From the NCBI RefSeq assembly GCF_041245805.1, contig NZ_CP162490.1:4565001-4629000 (forward strand): DNA of 64,000 bases. Reading direction: 5' to 3'. Position 1 is the first letter of the stretch. Each line of letters begins with the position of its first letter. Made by a program: the position numbers and the translations under genes. The notes below the pieces were generated by a model. That model was not told the DNA's origin and ran no database searches. It saw only the letters and a program-made list of their open reading frames with translations. The DNA is from Xanthomonas sp. DAR 34887. Lineage in GTDB: Bacteria > Pseudomonadota > Gammaproteobacteria > Xanthomonadales > Xanthomonadaceae. Below, piece after piece: positions 9,104 to 18,810 of this stretch.

Positions 9104-9745
9104 TCACATCGACTTCTTGATCGCTTCCGCTTTTGCCAGATGCTGTTCGACGTGGGTCTTGGTCTCGGCCAGGTGCGCCTTGACCGGCTCCGTCGAGGCC
9201 GCCGCTTTCATGCGCGTGTCGATCAACTCCAGCGCCTCCTTGTGCCCGGCGATCATCGCGTCGATATAGGCTGCCGCGTAGTCCTTGCCGGACTTCTGGC
9301 CCAAGGTCGCCAGCTCCTGCTCGCCCTTGGTTTCGAGTTGCTTGACGTCGGGCGTCTCGGCCAGCGTGCCGAGTGCCTTGGTCTTCTCCAGGTTGTCGGA
9401 GTGCTCCTTCTCCATCATCTTGGCGTAGTCGAGCACCGCGCCGGTCACCTGCTTCTCCTGCGCCTGCTTTGCCGCAGCGATTTCGTTCTTGTCGACTGCG
9501 CCCAGCAGGCCCAGCGCGATGTCGTCGCCCGAACTCGCGCGCGCCGCGCCCTCCGGTGCCGGGCTCGCCTCGCCGACCGGCGGCGTGGTGGGAGTGGCAG
9601 CGCCGCCCACCGGGGTCGGCTCGGTGCTCGCGGCCGGCGTGTCGGCCGTCGGCGCCGGTGCCGGCGCGTCGTTGTCCTTGTTCGGCTTGCACCCTGCGAT
9701 GGCCAGCGTTGCCGCGATGGACAGGACCAACAGTGAATGTTTCAT
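9104..9745 (-). CDS. DUF4142 family lipoprotein
   Basis: Encodes about 213 residues from MKHSLLVLSIAATLAIAGC, a clear lipoprotein signal with lipobox IAGC. Next comes a low-complexity Pro/Ala/Thr linker (about 22-75), then a helical DUF4142 domain (DDIALGLLGAVDKNEIAAAKQAQEKQ ... DYAKMMEKEHSDNLEK). DUF4142 is a ferritin-like four-helix family of predicted outer-membrane or periplasmic proteins, often stress-linked; function is unknown. The start was set at the signal peptide; an upstream in-frame ATG at 9805 would bury it. Confidence 0.78.
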   Translation of the reverse strand: MKHSLLVLSIAATLAIAGCKPNKDNDAPAPAPTADTPAASTEPTPVGGAATPTTPPVGEASPAPEGAARASSGDDIALGLLGAVDKNEIAAAKQAQEKQVTGAVLDYAKMMEKEHSDNLEKTKALGTLAETPDVKQLETKGEQELATLGQKSGKDYAAAYIDAMIAGHKEALELIDTRMKAAASTEPVKAHLAETKTHVEQHLAKAEAIKKSM

Positions 9746-9981
9746 GTGCGATTCCCTTTTGGATGGGAGCATCAGCATCGCCCCATGCAGGTGAAGAAGG
9801 CTCATACAAACCGCCTGAATTCTTCAGTTCGCAACTTCACGCGTTGCGCACCAGGCGGAGCGTATGCCGCCACTTCCGGACTCGCTGTGGCGAACGGCAC
9901 ATCGCGCTGCCGCAACACCACTCTTCGTGACGCACTGCGCGTCGATCGTCGGCAGCGACCGCGTGCGGTGTGTGCATTCAC

Positions 9982-10902
9982 TCAGTACTTGAGCGCATCC
10001 GCCGCAGGCGCAAGCGGCGCGAACCGCGCACGCGTGAAATCGTGCAACAAGCGGAAAACCTGTTCGCCTTCCTGCGCATAGCGCCGGAAATCGCTTTTGA
10101 CCAGGCGGTACAGGCAACCATTGCGGGCAAACAGCAGATCGCCGCCATCCCAATCGGCCCAGTCGGTGCCGGGCAGGTCCAGCAGCACGGCGCCGTCGCG
10201 GTCCAGCACACGATAATCCAGTTCGTACCATGCCGCATTCTCGCGACCGATGGACTGCAGCAGCGACTGCAACCGCCGGCCATTGGCGCCCGGCTTCTCC
10301 CATACGCGCGGACGGGTGAAGCGATACATCACGTCCGCGGTCAGTGCGCCGATTTCGCCCGCGCCTGCATCGATCACCTGCCAGCCGTCGCGCTGCCGCA
10401 GCACGCTGTCTATCGGCTCGTCCTCGCCGCCGCCGGAACCGCGGCCGAGTGGGCGCACCTGCATGTCGTGCGGCAGCTGAAAGCCGGTCGGCAGCGGAAA
10501 GGGATCGCGACCTTCCTGCGGGCGGTGGTTCAACAGCAGCGTCCGCTCGTCCTCGAACACGCCGCCGCCGCCCCAGCAGTCGCCCTTCGGCCACAACGCC
10601 AGCGCGGTCAAGAACGGCGGACGCGACAGCGCCGTCCACGTGACGAAGTCGCCCTGCTGCTTGGACGCGAAATACACCAGTAACCGGCCCGACGGCGACA
10701 GATCGCAACGCCGCTCGTAGATCCGGCCCTTGAACCACTGCCCATGCTCGAAACTGTCGTCGCGCAGGTCCCAGCGGATCAGCTGCACCTGCTTGCTGGG
10801 CCCGCGGCGGAAGATCACCCCGCTGCGGCCTTCGCGTGCCAGCAGCGCATAGAGTCGCGTGGCGGGGGCAGGCTGCCCGTCGTCGTGTTGAATGGATTGC
10901 AA
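9982..10902 (-). CDS. Protein of unknown function, beta-rich, TTG start proposed
   Basis: The convincing protein begins around LQSIQHDDGQPAPATRLYALLAREGRSGVIFRRGPSKQVQLIRWDL, so a TTG start at 10902 is proposed (306 residues); the frame stays open to 11211 but that part looks non-coding. The sequence is rich in W, D and G with repeated short strands (WDLRDDSFEHGQWFKGRIYERRCDLSPSGRLLVYFASKQ; LLDLPGTDWADWDGGDLLFARNGCLYRL), suggesting a beta-propeller-like fold. No signal peptide and no known family recognised. It is divergent from the gene at 11235, and both may share a regulatory region. Confidence 0.62.
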   Translation of the reverse strand: MQSIQHDDGQPAPATRLYALLAREGRSGVIFRRGPSKQVQLIRWDLRDDSFEHGQWFKGRIYERRCDLSPSGRLLVYFASKQQGDFVTWTALSRPPFLTALALWPKGDCWGGGGVFEDERTLLLNHRPQEGRDPFPLPTGFQLPHDMQVRPLGRGSGGGEDEPIDSVLRQRDGWQVIDAGAGEIGALTADVMYRFTRPRVWEKPGANGRRLQSLLQSIGRENAAWYELDYRVLDRDGAVLLDLPGTDWADWDGGDLLFARNGCLYRLVKSDFRRYAQEGEQVFRLLHDFTRARFAPLAPAADALKY

Positions 10903-11234
10903 GCGATCGCTTCCATGAAAAGCACAGGCTGGCCGAACCTGCCGCGTGCGGACGGATGGACCGGCACTCGGTTCTGCACCGGCGCCCATCCTACCCGCAT
11001 GCGCCGCGGCCGGCAGGTCGTCCAACAGCGCGGCGCGATGCGCAGTCCCGGCAATGCGTCGTGCTCGGAATGCGCAGCAACCGCCACACCCTTCGAGAAC
11101 TGCAATCGTCGAAATGCGTGGAACGATCGCAAAGACCATGCGCGACCTTGCGGTCGCACGCGCCTCCGCCCGCATGACACGCGCAAAAAAGCCGCGGTAA
11201 GCTGCCGCCACCAGCTATTCCCCCGTGCCCTCTC

Positions 11235-13715
11235 ATGCGCAACGTTCAAACCGATGCACTCTCCATCGACCTGCCCGATCGCTTCAGCGTCGTGCGGCAG
11301 ATCGGCCAGTTCATCAAGGCCGCGTATCCCGTCGCCGACGACGAGGTCTCGCTCGGCATCGTGATCGTGCGGCACAAGACCCCGCACGACGCGACCGCCG
11401 CCGATCCATGGGCGAGCTTCCGCGCCGAGTGCCGCACACGGCGCGGCGACGTGGACGTACTGGCAGAACAGGCGCTGGAGATCGACGGCCATGCGGCACT
11501 GAAGATGACATTGCAGGGCAACGGCTATGCCTATCTGTTCGTCATGGTCCAGCTGGACGACGCGCTGTACCTGGACATTGCGGGCGACTGCCCGGCCGGG
11601 ACCGAGGCCGAACACTTTCCCGTGCTCGACGCCGCGCTGCGCAGCCTGCGCGTGACCGGCGATCCCGCCGCCGCGCTGGCGGCGCACGAGGCCTGGATGC
11701 AAGACATGTTCGGCGACGATGCGGATGAGGACGACGCCACCGACGCGCATCCCGCACCGGCAACCGAGCAGGCGGAGCCGTTCCGCATTCCCGACAATGG
11801 CGTGGAGGTGTTCCGGATCGACGACCTGGCGTTCGAGTTCCTGCGCGAGACCGAAGCACGCATCGGCACAGCGAGCGCCACCGGCAACGAGCTGACCATC
11901 GATCTGCAGGCCCGCGCGCGCAAGGCGGACGCCGCTGCGCGGTCGCACCTGGTGGACGACACCAAGGTCTACTTCCGCTTCTCGGCCAAGGGCATTCACC
12001 GCGCCGGAATACCGACCGGCCGGATCCGTTTCGAGGACGATCGCGAGCCCGACCACCAAGCCTATCTCTGGTCCGGCGGGCTGCGCCACGACCTCAAGCT
12101 CTGGGGCGAACTGGTGCTGGAACAGGGTTGGGTCGGCTTCAGCGGCTACCTGCAGGCCCATGGTGCTGGCCACCGCTATCCGGTGCGCATCGCGCGCAAG
12201 CTGGCGACAGATGCGCTGGACTGGTCGAACTACCGCTTCACCTCGATGGAGGAAGCCTCGAGCGCGCCTGCCGGCGTGCCGCACCACCTGCATCTGTCCA
12301 ACCTGGCCGGGCCCACGTTGCCCGACGCGCTGTTCGCCTACAAAGCGCTGCGTTCGCTCAGCCTCTACTACGACGACGAAACCGCCGCCGCCAACGGCGT
12401 GCGCGAACTGCCGGACGCGATTGCGGGCCTGTCGCATCTGCAAGAACTGGCCATCGTACGTGCCAGCGCACTCGCGCGCCTGCCCGCCGCGCTCGGCACG
12501 TTGCGCGCATTACGACACCTGCACATCACCGGCACCGGCATCCGCACGCTGCCGCCGGAACTGCTGTCGCTGCCGTTGGTGTATTGCGTGCTCGACAACA
12601 ATGCCCTCGCGCAACTGCCCGACGCGCCGTTCCCGGCCACGCTCAAGACCGTCTCGCTCGCGCGCAACCAATTGCAAACCGTGCCCGCCAGCGTGGCGGC
12701 GTTGTCGGCGCTGCAACGGCTGGATCTCACCCACAACCCGTTGACCGCACTGCCTGCAGGCCTGGAACGCATCGAGCGATTGGAACTGGAACTGCCGAAG
12801 AAGCACGCGCTGCTGGATTACCGCTACAAGGGCGCCGACGGCCAGGGCACCATCGCCTTCGACGACGACGTCTTTTTCGCACGTAACGACGCGATGCTGG
12901 CAAGGCAGCTGGACGAGGCGCTGGCCAGCGACGCGCAATGGACAGCGTACCGCTCCGGGATGCAGGCGTTGGCCTGGCACGCGCTGGCACTGGCCACGGA
13001 CGCGCCGGACGACTACAGGGCGCGCGGCAACACCCGCTTCGGCGGACTGCCCGACCTGCCGCCGGACACGTCCTATCCACGCCATACCGGCGCCGACGGC
13101 AGCGACAGGCCCATGCAGTTCATCGCGCAACTGGACTGCACGCAGCTGGCACCGCTGCAGCGCTACCTGCCGCGGACCGGCGTGCTGTATTTCTTCATCT
13201 CCGACCAAGAGGAGCTCGCGCCACGGGTCTTCCACTACGACGGTCCGCGCGACGCCCTGCAGACGGCCGCGGACCTGGCGCGCGACGGCGTGCAGTTCGA
13301 CGATGAGGAAGACGGCTCCCAACCCTACCGCGCCAACGCCAGCACCTGGATCAGCGTGCCGCATTTCTATTCCGACCAGGCCTACTACCAGGGAGCGGCC
13401 GAAGGCCTGGACAGCCTGGAAGACGCATACGAACGCGTCGAGTCGCTACGCGAGGGCCTGGCAGCGCGATCCGCCATCCGGCCGGTGCACGGCGTGAACA
13501 GCCATGTGTTCAAGCAGCACGACACCCCGCTGAGCGAAGCCGCCAACCGCCTGCGCGGGCGCGCCGAGGACTTCATGGTGCTGTTACGCGTCGCCTCGGA
13601 CCCGCAACCCGGTTTCTGCTTCTGGGACGCGGGCGAACTGTATTTCGTGATCCACAAGAGCGACCTCGCCAGGCGGGATTTCTCCAATGTGTATTGCGGG
13701 TTGGAGAGCAGCTAG
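11235..13715 (+). CDS. Large multidomain protein with LRR centre and YwqG/DUF1963-like C-terminus
   Basis: Encodes 826 residues. The N-terminus (about 1-145) resembles DUF1795/DcrB-type small alpha-beta domains (SIDLPDRFSVVRQIG ... YLFVMVQLDDALYLDIAG). After an acidic linker comes a domain of unknown type, then leucine-rich repeats at about 350-520 (LPDAIAGLSHLQELAIV, LPAALGTLRALRHLHITG, LPPELLSLPLVYCVLDNN). The C-terminal part (about 590-826) resembles DUF1963/YwqG (GGLPDLPPDTSYPR, MQFIAQLDCTQL, GVLYFFISDQEEL, PGFCFWDAGELYFVIHKSDL). No signal peptide, so probably cytoplasmic; the role is unknown. Confidence 0.75.
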   Translation: MRNVQTDALSIDLPDRFSVVRQIGQFIKAAYPVADDEVSLGIVIVRHKTPHDATAADPWASFRAECRTRRGDVDVLAEQALEIDGHAALKMTLQGNGYAYLFVMVQLDDALYLDIAGDCPAGTEAEHFPVLDAALRSLRVTGDPAAALAAHEAWMQDMFGDDADEDDATDAHPAPATEQAEPFRIPDNGVEVFRIDDLAFEFLRETEARIGTASATGNELTIDLQARARKADAAARSHLVDDTKVYFRFSAKGIHRAGIPTGRIRFEDDREPDHQAYLWSGGLRHDLKLWGELVLEQGWVGFSGYLQAHGAGHRYPVRIARKLATDALDWSNYRFTSMEEASSAPAGVPHHLHLSNLAGPTLPDALFAYKALRSLSLYYDDETAAANGVRELPDAIAGLSHLQELAIVRASALARLPAALGTLRALRHLHITGTGIRTLPPELLSLPLVYCVLDNNALAQLPDAPFPATLKTVSLARNQLQTVPASVAALSALQRLDLTHNPLTALPAGLERIERLELELPKKHALLDYRYKGADGQGTIAFDDDVFFARNDAMLARQLDEALASDAQWTAYRSGMQALAWHALALATDAPDDYRARGNTRFGGLPDLPPDTSYPRHTGADGSDRPMQFIAQLDCTQLAPLQRYLPRTGVLYFFISDQEELAPRVFHYDGPRDALQTAADLARDGVQFDDEEDGSQPYRANASTWISVPHFYSDQAYYQGAAEGLDSLEDAYERVESLREGLAARSAIRPVHGVNSHVFKQHDTPLSEAANRLRGRAEDFMVLLRVASDPQPGFCFWDAGELYFVIHKSDLARRDFSNVYCGLESS

Positions 13716-13812
13716 GCGGCTCCTCGCCGCGCGCTAGCGCATGCCCAGGCTGCGCGTGCGCCCCATGCATCGCCGTTCGCCGGCATCGCGAACCATCCGC
13801 CAACACCGCCCC

Positions 13813-14778
13813 TCAATGCTCGATCAGGATGTTCCATCCGCCGAAACGCGCGGCCATATGCCCGTTGTTGAGACCGTTGGTCCCGGTGGCGATCTCCGTA
13901 CCGATATGCGCACTTCCCAGCACCAGATTGGCGACAGAGAAATTGGAGCCGGGAAAGTTGGTATTGACTTGGTTGACGATCTTCTCGATGTTCTGGCGGG
14001 TCAGGCAATAGCCGAACCAGGTGTCGTCCTTCCAGATCGACGAACGCACCGATGCGGACCCTGGCGAAGTGGTGATGAGCTCCTGCGACCCATAGTAGGT
14101 GGCGACCATGGGCACGTTGGTGGCGCCGGTTCCCCCGTCGAACCCCACGTATTCGGAGACCGGCGCAGTCGAGAACAGGATGGCGCCGATGGTGAACCAC
14201 TTGTTGCTGGTGATATCGCGCAACGAGAAGTTGGCGCCGGAATAGTTGGTCGAGCCCTCGCCACTCCACGAGCTGGGGACCGCGGCGGAGAATCCCATGC
14301 ACAGCTTCGCATCGGCTCCATACACGCCGCCCCAGGGCCGCACCAGCCGGTCGTCGGAAAAGTCCAGCCCGAAGTTGATCGTCTTTAGTGGGCGGTCCTG
14401 CACGTATGGGGACGAGTTCGTATGCAGTTGGAAGGCGATGCGGTCCTGGTAGGCCTGCACCGCGGTGGCCCCGAGCCAGCCGGCATCGACCGTGCGCTCC
14501 AACACAGCGCGCTGGCCAGCGGGAATCTGCAGCCCCGTGAATGCGGAGACATCCCAGGCCGGAACCTGCGTCGTCGCACCAATACCGTACGTGGTGATGG
14601 TGCCGATGTTCGGCGTGGGCCCGCCGCTGGGATTGTTGATCAAGATCGGCGCGATGGCATCCACGCTTGGCTGTGTATACAGGAACGTGGTGGCGGCCTG
14701 CGCGGCGCACGCGGGCAGCAGCAGGCACGTGGTGAGTGCGATCTTCGACACCAGGAAACTCCTTGTCGTAATGGACAA
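13813..14778 (-). CDS. Exported protein of unknown function
   Basis: Encodes 321 residues with a signal peptide (VSKIALTTCLLLPACAAQA). The mature part is rich in Thr, Ser, Gly, Asn and aromatic residues (NYSGANFSLRDITSNKWFTIGAILF; WGGVYGADAKLCMGFSAAVPSSW), typical of a secreted beta-sandwich protein. A lipobox-like LLPAC precedes Ala, but AQA followed by ATTF is the more natural cleavage site. No family recognised. Its only near neighbours are convergent or distant genes. Confidence 0.7.
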   Translation of the reverse strand: MSITTRSFLVSKIALTTCLLLPACAAQAATTFLYTQPSVDAIAPILINNPSGGPTPNIGTITTYGIGATTQVPAWDVSAFTGLQIPAGQRAVLERTVDAGWLGATAVQAYQDRIAFQLHTNSSPYVQDRPLKTINFGLDFSDDRLVRPWGGVYGADAKLCMGFSAAVPSSWSGEGSTNYSGANFSLRDITSNKWFTIGAILFSTAPVSEYVGFDGGTGATNVPMVATYYGSQELITTSPGSASVRSSIWKDDTWFGYCLTRQNIEKIVNQVNTNFPGSNFSVANLVLGSAHIGTEIATGTNGLNNGHMAARFGGWNILIEH

Positions 14779-15112
14779 AAGACGCGAGCCGGGCGGCGCG
14801 ACGTACGGCTAGGCATGCCCGACATCCGTGTGACCCGTCAGCCGCGTTTTGGCCGGGTGAAATGCAAGCATGCATGACCTGCGTATCAGCACACGCGACA
14901 CCATGGGGTTCGCGACGTCTCCGCCGTGCAAGCGACACAACGAGATTGCGTGCTCGCAGTGGTGACGCAGCCAGGTGGTCCGGCCGACGGCCGGTCAGCC
15001 GCAGGAACGCGATGCGGCAGGCACCGAATCCGGAGTCGGGATCGACGGCGCAATTGGATCGGTGGATCGGCGCAGATGCGGCGGCGACACCGATCGCCGC
15101 ATCCGCCACCGC
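14779..15112. other. Intergenic, no gene seen
   Basis: 334 bp between two minus-strand genes. It should hold the promoter of the exported-protein gene, but no clear promoter, repeat or hairpin could be named. Confidence 0.4.
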
Positions 15113-15904
15113 CTACTTGGCGATCACCGGCGTCCCCGACGGCACCATGTAGCACGCCTGCGCCTTGGCGCAGGCCTCGGCGTTGATCTCGGCGATCTGG
15201 CTGGCCAGGTACTGCTCCGGGGTCAGGCCCATGCGATTGCGGTACGCGTTGTCGGCGTCGGCCTTGGCCACCTGTTCCTGCTCGCGCTGGCGCTCGGCGG
15301 TGGTCGCCTCGACCAGCGTCTTGACCCGTTGCTGCTGCGCGGCGGTGAGGTTCATCTGCTGCAGCACATCCGCATTGGGCCGCGCGCGCCCAAGCGTGAT
15401 GTTCTGGATCTGGATCGGCAGGCCCTGCTCCTTGACCAGCGCACGCACACTCTCGGTCACCGCATCGTCGATCTTTCGGGCGCTGTCCGGGTCGCTCATC
15501 ATCCGCGTCATGTCGTAGCGCTTCACCTGGTCGCGCACGATCGCCGCGTACTGGCTGGCCACGTTGTTCTTGAACCAGTCCTGCCCGAAGCCCGACAGCA
15601 GCAACGCCGGCGCGGTGATCCGATATTGGATCTGGGTGGAGAAGTCCAGCAGGATGTTGTCGCTGGACGAAAAATCGTCGAATGCCACCTGCACCGTCTG
15701 CGGCGTGACATCCACGTACACCGCCGAGGTGGTCCACCAGGCATAGGTACGGCCGGGCTCGCGCACATCGTCCAGGCGGATGCCGCCCTTGCTCCAGAAA
15801 ATGGGTTTGTCGACCAGCACGGCCTGCTGCCCCGGATCGGGCGAGACCACGGTACAGGCGCAGAGCAGGCTCGCCATCGCGGCGGCCAACGGAAGGTGTT
15901 TCAT
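15113..15904 (-). CDS. SPFH/band-7-like lipoprotein
   Basis: Encodes 263 residues starting MKHLPLAAAMASLLCACTVVSP, a lipoprotein signal (LCAC). The start at 15904 follows an AAGGGG ribosome-binding site. The SPFH-type core follows (PGQQAVLVDKPIFWSKGGIRLDDVREPGRTY ... QYRITAPALLL ... VRDQVKRYDM) and then a charged helix (QQQRVKTLVEATTAERQREQEQVAKADADNAYR) like the coiled-coil tail of stomatin relatives. SPFH proteins scaffold membrane microdomains. A lipid anchor in place of the usual N-terminal hairpin is notable. Confidence 0.72.
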   Translation of the reverse strand: MKHLPLAAAMASLLCACTVVSPDPGQQAVLVDKPIFWSKGGIRLDDVREPGRTYAWWTTSAVYVDVTPQTVQVAFDDFSSSDNILLDFSTQIQYRITAPALLLSGFGQDWFKNNVASQYAAIVRDQVKRYDMTRMMSDPDSARKIDDAVTESVRALVKEQGLPIQIQNITLGRARPNADVLQQMNLTAAQQQRVKTLVEATTAERQREQEQVAKADADNAYRNRMGLTPEQYLASQIAEINAEACAKAQACYMVPSGTPVIAK

Positions 15905-15983
15905 CGATGTCCCCTTGCAGGCCGGCGCATTGCCGCCCATCGCGCGCCGATGCTAGCCGATCCCGGCGGGCAAGACATCCCCG

Positions 15984-16208
15984 TCAGGACAGCGCCAACA
16001 GGTGCATCCCCATCCGAATCCCCAGGACCAGCATCCACACCGACAGCAGGGCGTACACGAGCAGCAAACACCAGAACCTGCGCGGCTGGCGCGTCCGGTA
16101 GAACACCAACTGGCGCGCGCCGGTCACGCCCTTGCGCCAGCACAGCAATGTGATCGCCAGGAACAACACGCCGAAGCCCAGCACCACCAGGAACGCGACC
16201 CACTTCAC
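15984..16208 (-). CDS. Small inner-membrane protein with two TM helices
   Basis: Encodes 74 residues from a GTG start (VKWVAFLVVLGFG), chosen because a strong GGGAGGAG sits 7 bases upstream. Two hydrophobic helices (about 3-20 and 45-68) flank a basic loop WRKGVTGARQLVFYRTRQPRRFW, which should lie in the cytoplasm. No family recognised. Confidence 0.62.
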   Translation of the reverse strand: MKWVAFLVVLGFGVLFLAITLLCWRKGVTGARQLVFYRTRQPRRFWCLLLVYALLSVWMLVLGIRMGMHLLALS

Positions 16209-16264
16209 TGCAGACTCCTCCCTCGTTGTGCGCCGGCGCCAATGCCGCCGCACAGACGCACAGC

Positions 16265-16584
16265 ATGCAGCCGCGCACCGCAAGACGCATCCCTACGGCG
16301 CTGTGGTACGAGGCGACAGGGTCGTGCAGCCTGTTCGACAGCCCCGACAGTCTGTTGCTGTCCTTCGCCTTCCATCATCTCGACCGCGGCGACCACACCG
16401 GCCAACGGCGATCGTCGAACGCCTGCGCACGCGCCACGCCGCACGCACACGGCTCAACTCCTGGCACCGTGGTCACCTGGTTCCGTTCCTGCAGCAATGG
16501 GACGAAGGCCGGCGCGACCTGCCGATGCCGCCGGTGCTGCATCCACTGCTGGCCGGTCATCTGCGTGCGCAGAGAGCGGGCTGA
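16265..16584 (+). pseudogene. Possible decayed small ORF
   Basis: From ATG 16265 one frame reads a protein-like stretch (ALWYEATGSCSLFDSPDSLLLSFAFHHLDRGD). At about 16395-16410 the protein-like reading moves to the frame one base earlier (AIVERLRTRHAARTRLNSWHRG ... FLQQWDEGRRDLPMPPVLHPLL) and runs to a stop at 16584. Together they look like one ~105-residue gene with a frameshift. No family was recognised and the case rests on composition only. Confidence 0.3.
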
Positions 16585-16816
16585 GCGCCATGCGCGTTTT
16601 CCACATTGAGGCAGCCTACTGGGCACGTCTCCGTCGTTCGCCACGGCATGGCAGCGAATGCATTTCAGGGGGCTGCGCGCCGCGATAGCGGACGCGCCTG
16701 GCGTCTGTCAGCTGTATTTCCCTGGTACGAGCGACCTTACGAATGGCGCAGCTTGCATTGGAGAGAGGGGCGCACCTTTACCTGGTTGCCCGCGCACAAA
16801 ACTGGCCCACCGGCAC

Positions 16817-18613
16817 CTATCGCCCGGCAGGTATTCCACCGGCTACAGACCGACCTGTGGCGGGCACCGCGCCGTGCTTCATCGGCCTGCTTTCGGCAAT
16901 CGCCAACGCCGCCACCGCGCGTTCGAGCACCGCGTCCTTCCCCTCGCGCACATCGGCAATGGTGCGGCTGGCCACGATATCGGGGAGCACGCCGACGCCG
17001 ACGAAGTCGCTGCCATCCGGATAGCTGTCGCGCTTCACGCAGATCCGCGCCGAGCCGCCGCCGGGCAACGCCAGCGTGAGCGGCTGCCCCGTGCTGCCGC
17101 CGGTCGCCTGCCCCACCAAGGGGCCACGCCGCATCAGATGAAACACCGCCGCCGTGTCTTCGCCGGCCGAAAAGGTCGCCGCATCCACCAGCATCGCCAC
17201 CGGCCCCTTGTAGGCACGCGGCTCCGGCGTCAACACAGCGTCGCGTACCGGCAGCCACTCGATCAGGCGGCCGCTGCGCGCCTGTTGCAGCGACGATCCG
17301 TTATCGCGCATGACGGAACGCACCTGCGGCAAGGGGGAGTCGGCCACGAAACGCAGGATCGACAAGCCGAAGCGGGTGTTTCCGCCGCCGTTACCGCGCA
17401 GATCCAGGATCAAGCCTGGCGCGGCGAGCACCCGGTCCAGGTCCTGCGCGAGCGCCTTGACGCTGGCATCGTCCTCCAACTGCGCCACGCGCAGCACGGC
17501 CACACCGTCCTTGCGGAAGGTCAGCAGCGGCATGGATGCCGCAGGGGTCGTCTTGAAGCCGCTGCGCGCCGCGCGCACCTCGCTGCGGTGCCCGTCGCGG
17601 TGCGAAAGCGTCAGCACCACCGGCTTGGCCGCGTCGCCGGCAAGCAGGCCGTAGGTATACATGCGGACCTCGAGGTCCTGCGGCGTCGAACTGCTGGCAT
17701 AGGGCCCCACCACGCGCTCGGCGTAGCGCTCCACCGGCTCGCCGTCGATCGCCTCGATGATGTCGCCGGGCTTCACTCCCTGCCGCTGCAGCGCCGCGTC
17801 GGCGACCGCGGTCACCACCACCTTGCCTTCCAGGCGAGCGGTGCGCAGCCCTGGACGCGCATACCAGCGGCTCTCCAACTCCTTGGGAAGAAAAACGCCC
17901 GTATGCCCGTCCTGCAGCTTCGCCATGAAACGCGCCAGCACGCGGTAGTAGGCCTCGGTGTCCTGCGCCTGCTGCACCAGCGGCACGGTGTCCAGATACA
18001 GGCGGTCCCAATCGAGCTCAGGCACGCGATCGAACCAGACGAAGCGATCGCGCGCCGTCATCCACAGCTGCGAGAGCCCACCGATGCGCTGCGCCTCGGT
18101 CAGCTGCGGTGCGTAGGGCACCACCAGCGCAGGTGCCATCGTGTCGCGCTTGGCCAACGCCTCGTGCCGCCGGACATCGGCCAGGCGCGGATCGTCCAGC
18201 AAGGCCTGCGTCGCGGGATCCTTGTCCACCACGAAGTCGACCAAGCCCTCCTGCCAGGCCATGGCATCCAGCGCTTGCCAGGCCGCAACGGCCGCGTCCC
18301 GATCGCCGAGCCACACCTGCACGCGCACCAGATCGCCCAGCAGATTCAGGCGGCGAAAACGCAGCGTCAGGCTGCCATCGGCCAGGGCCAACACCTGGGG
18401 ATCGTCCAGATAGCGCAGACCTTCGAGCAACGCGTCGCGCGCGCGTCGCAGCTCGTCGGGCGAACTGGTTGCTCCGTGTTCGGTGAGCTGGCTGGCGCGG
18501 TCGCGGAACTCGGTGACGTGCGCGTAGGCCTGCGCGGCGGGATCTTCGGCGGCGCTGGCGGGCTGGGTCAGCAGCAGAAGGCAAACCACCGCAAACCAGC
18601 CAGACACATTCAT
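16817..18613 (-). CDS. S41 family (C-terminal processing-like) peptidase, exported
   Basis: Encodes 598 residues with a signal peptide (GWFAVVCLLLLTQPASA). An N-terminal helical region (about 25-200) precedes a PDZ-like segment (GVKPGDIIEAIDGEPVERYAERVVG, about 280) and the S41 catalytic domain: LILDLRGNGGGN, then MLVDAATFSAGEDTAAVF with the nucleophile Ser in TFSAGEDT, then GQATGGSTGQP. S41 enzymes degrade or trim envelope proteins using Ser-Lys or Ser-His-Glu chemistry. The periplasm is its likely site. Length fits S41 members with large N-terminal extensions. Confidence 0.85.
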   Translation of the reverse strand: MNVSGWFAVVCLLLLTQPASAAEDPAAQAYAHVTEFRDRASQLTEHGATSSPDELRRARDALLEGLRYLDDPQVLALADGSLTLRFRRLNLLGDLVRVQVWLGDRDAAVAAWQALDAMAWQEGLVDFVVDKDPATQALLDDPRLADVRRHEALAKRDTMAPALVVPYAPQLTEAQRIGGLSQLWMTARDRFVWFDRVPELDWDRLYLDTVPLVQQAQDTEAYYRVLARFMAKLQDGHTGVFLPKELESRWYARPGLRTARLEGKVVVTAVADAALQRQGVKPGDIIEAIDGEPVERYAERVVGPYASSSTPQDLEVRMYTYGLLAGDAAKPVVLTLSHRDGHRSEVRAARSGFKTTPAASMPLLTFRKDGVAVLRVAQLEDDASVKALAQDLDRVLAAPGLILDLRGNGGGNTRFGLSILRFVADSPLPQVRSVMRDNGSSLQQARSGRLIEWLPVRDAVLTPEPRAYKGPVAMLVDAATFSAGEDTAAVFHLMRRGPLVGQATGGSTGQPLTLALPGGGSARICVKRDSYPDGSDFVGVGVLPDIVASRTIADVREGKDAVLERAVAALAIAESRPMKHGAVPATGRSVAGGIPAGR

Positions 18614-18740
18614 CGCCGTTCCTTGCTCACGAAGGTCGTATTGGAGGCGGAAGTATCGACCACGTTACGAATGCCAGGCAATCGACCAGGATGCGAGCGG
18701 GCATCCAGCGATAGAGTAGCGTCTGCCGGTACGGCAGCGG

Positions 18741-18774
18741 CCGTCCGACTTGACTCAAGATCGGATAAGAAGTT
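18741..18774 (+). promoter_or_regulatory. 34-bp repeat upstream of an exported-protein gene (copy 1)
   Basis: Contains GACTTGACTCAAGATCGGAT and lies 36-70 bp upstream of the ATG at 18811. A second copy matching 29 of 34 positions lies at 21104-21137. TTGACT resembles a -35 hexamer, but no matching -10 can be named. It may be a shared promoter or operator, or a trace of duplication. Confidence 0.4.
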
Positions 18775-18810
18775 AGAGAGCATCAAGGAAGACAGGATTG
18801 ACGGACGGAC

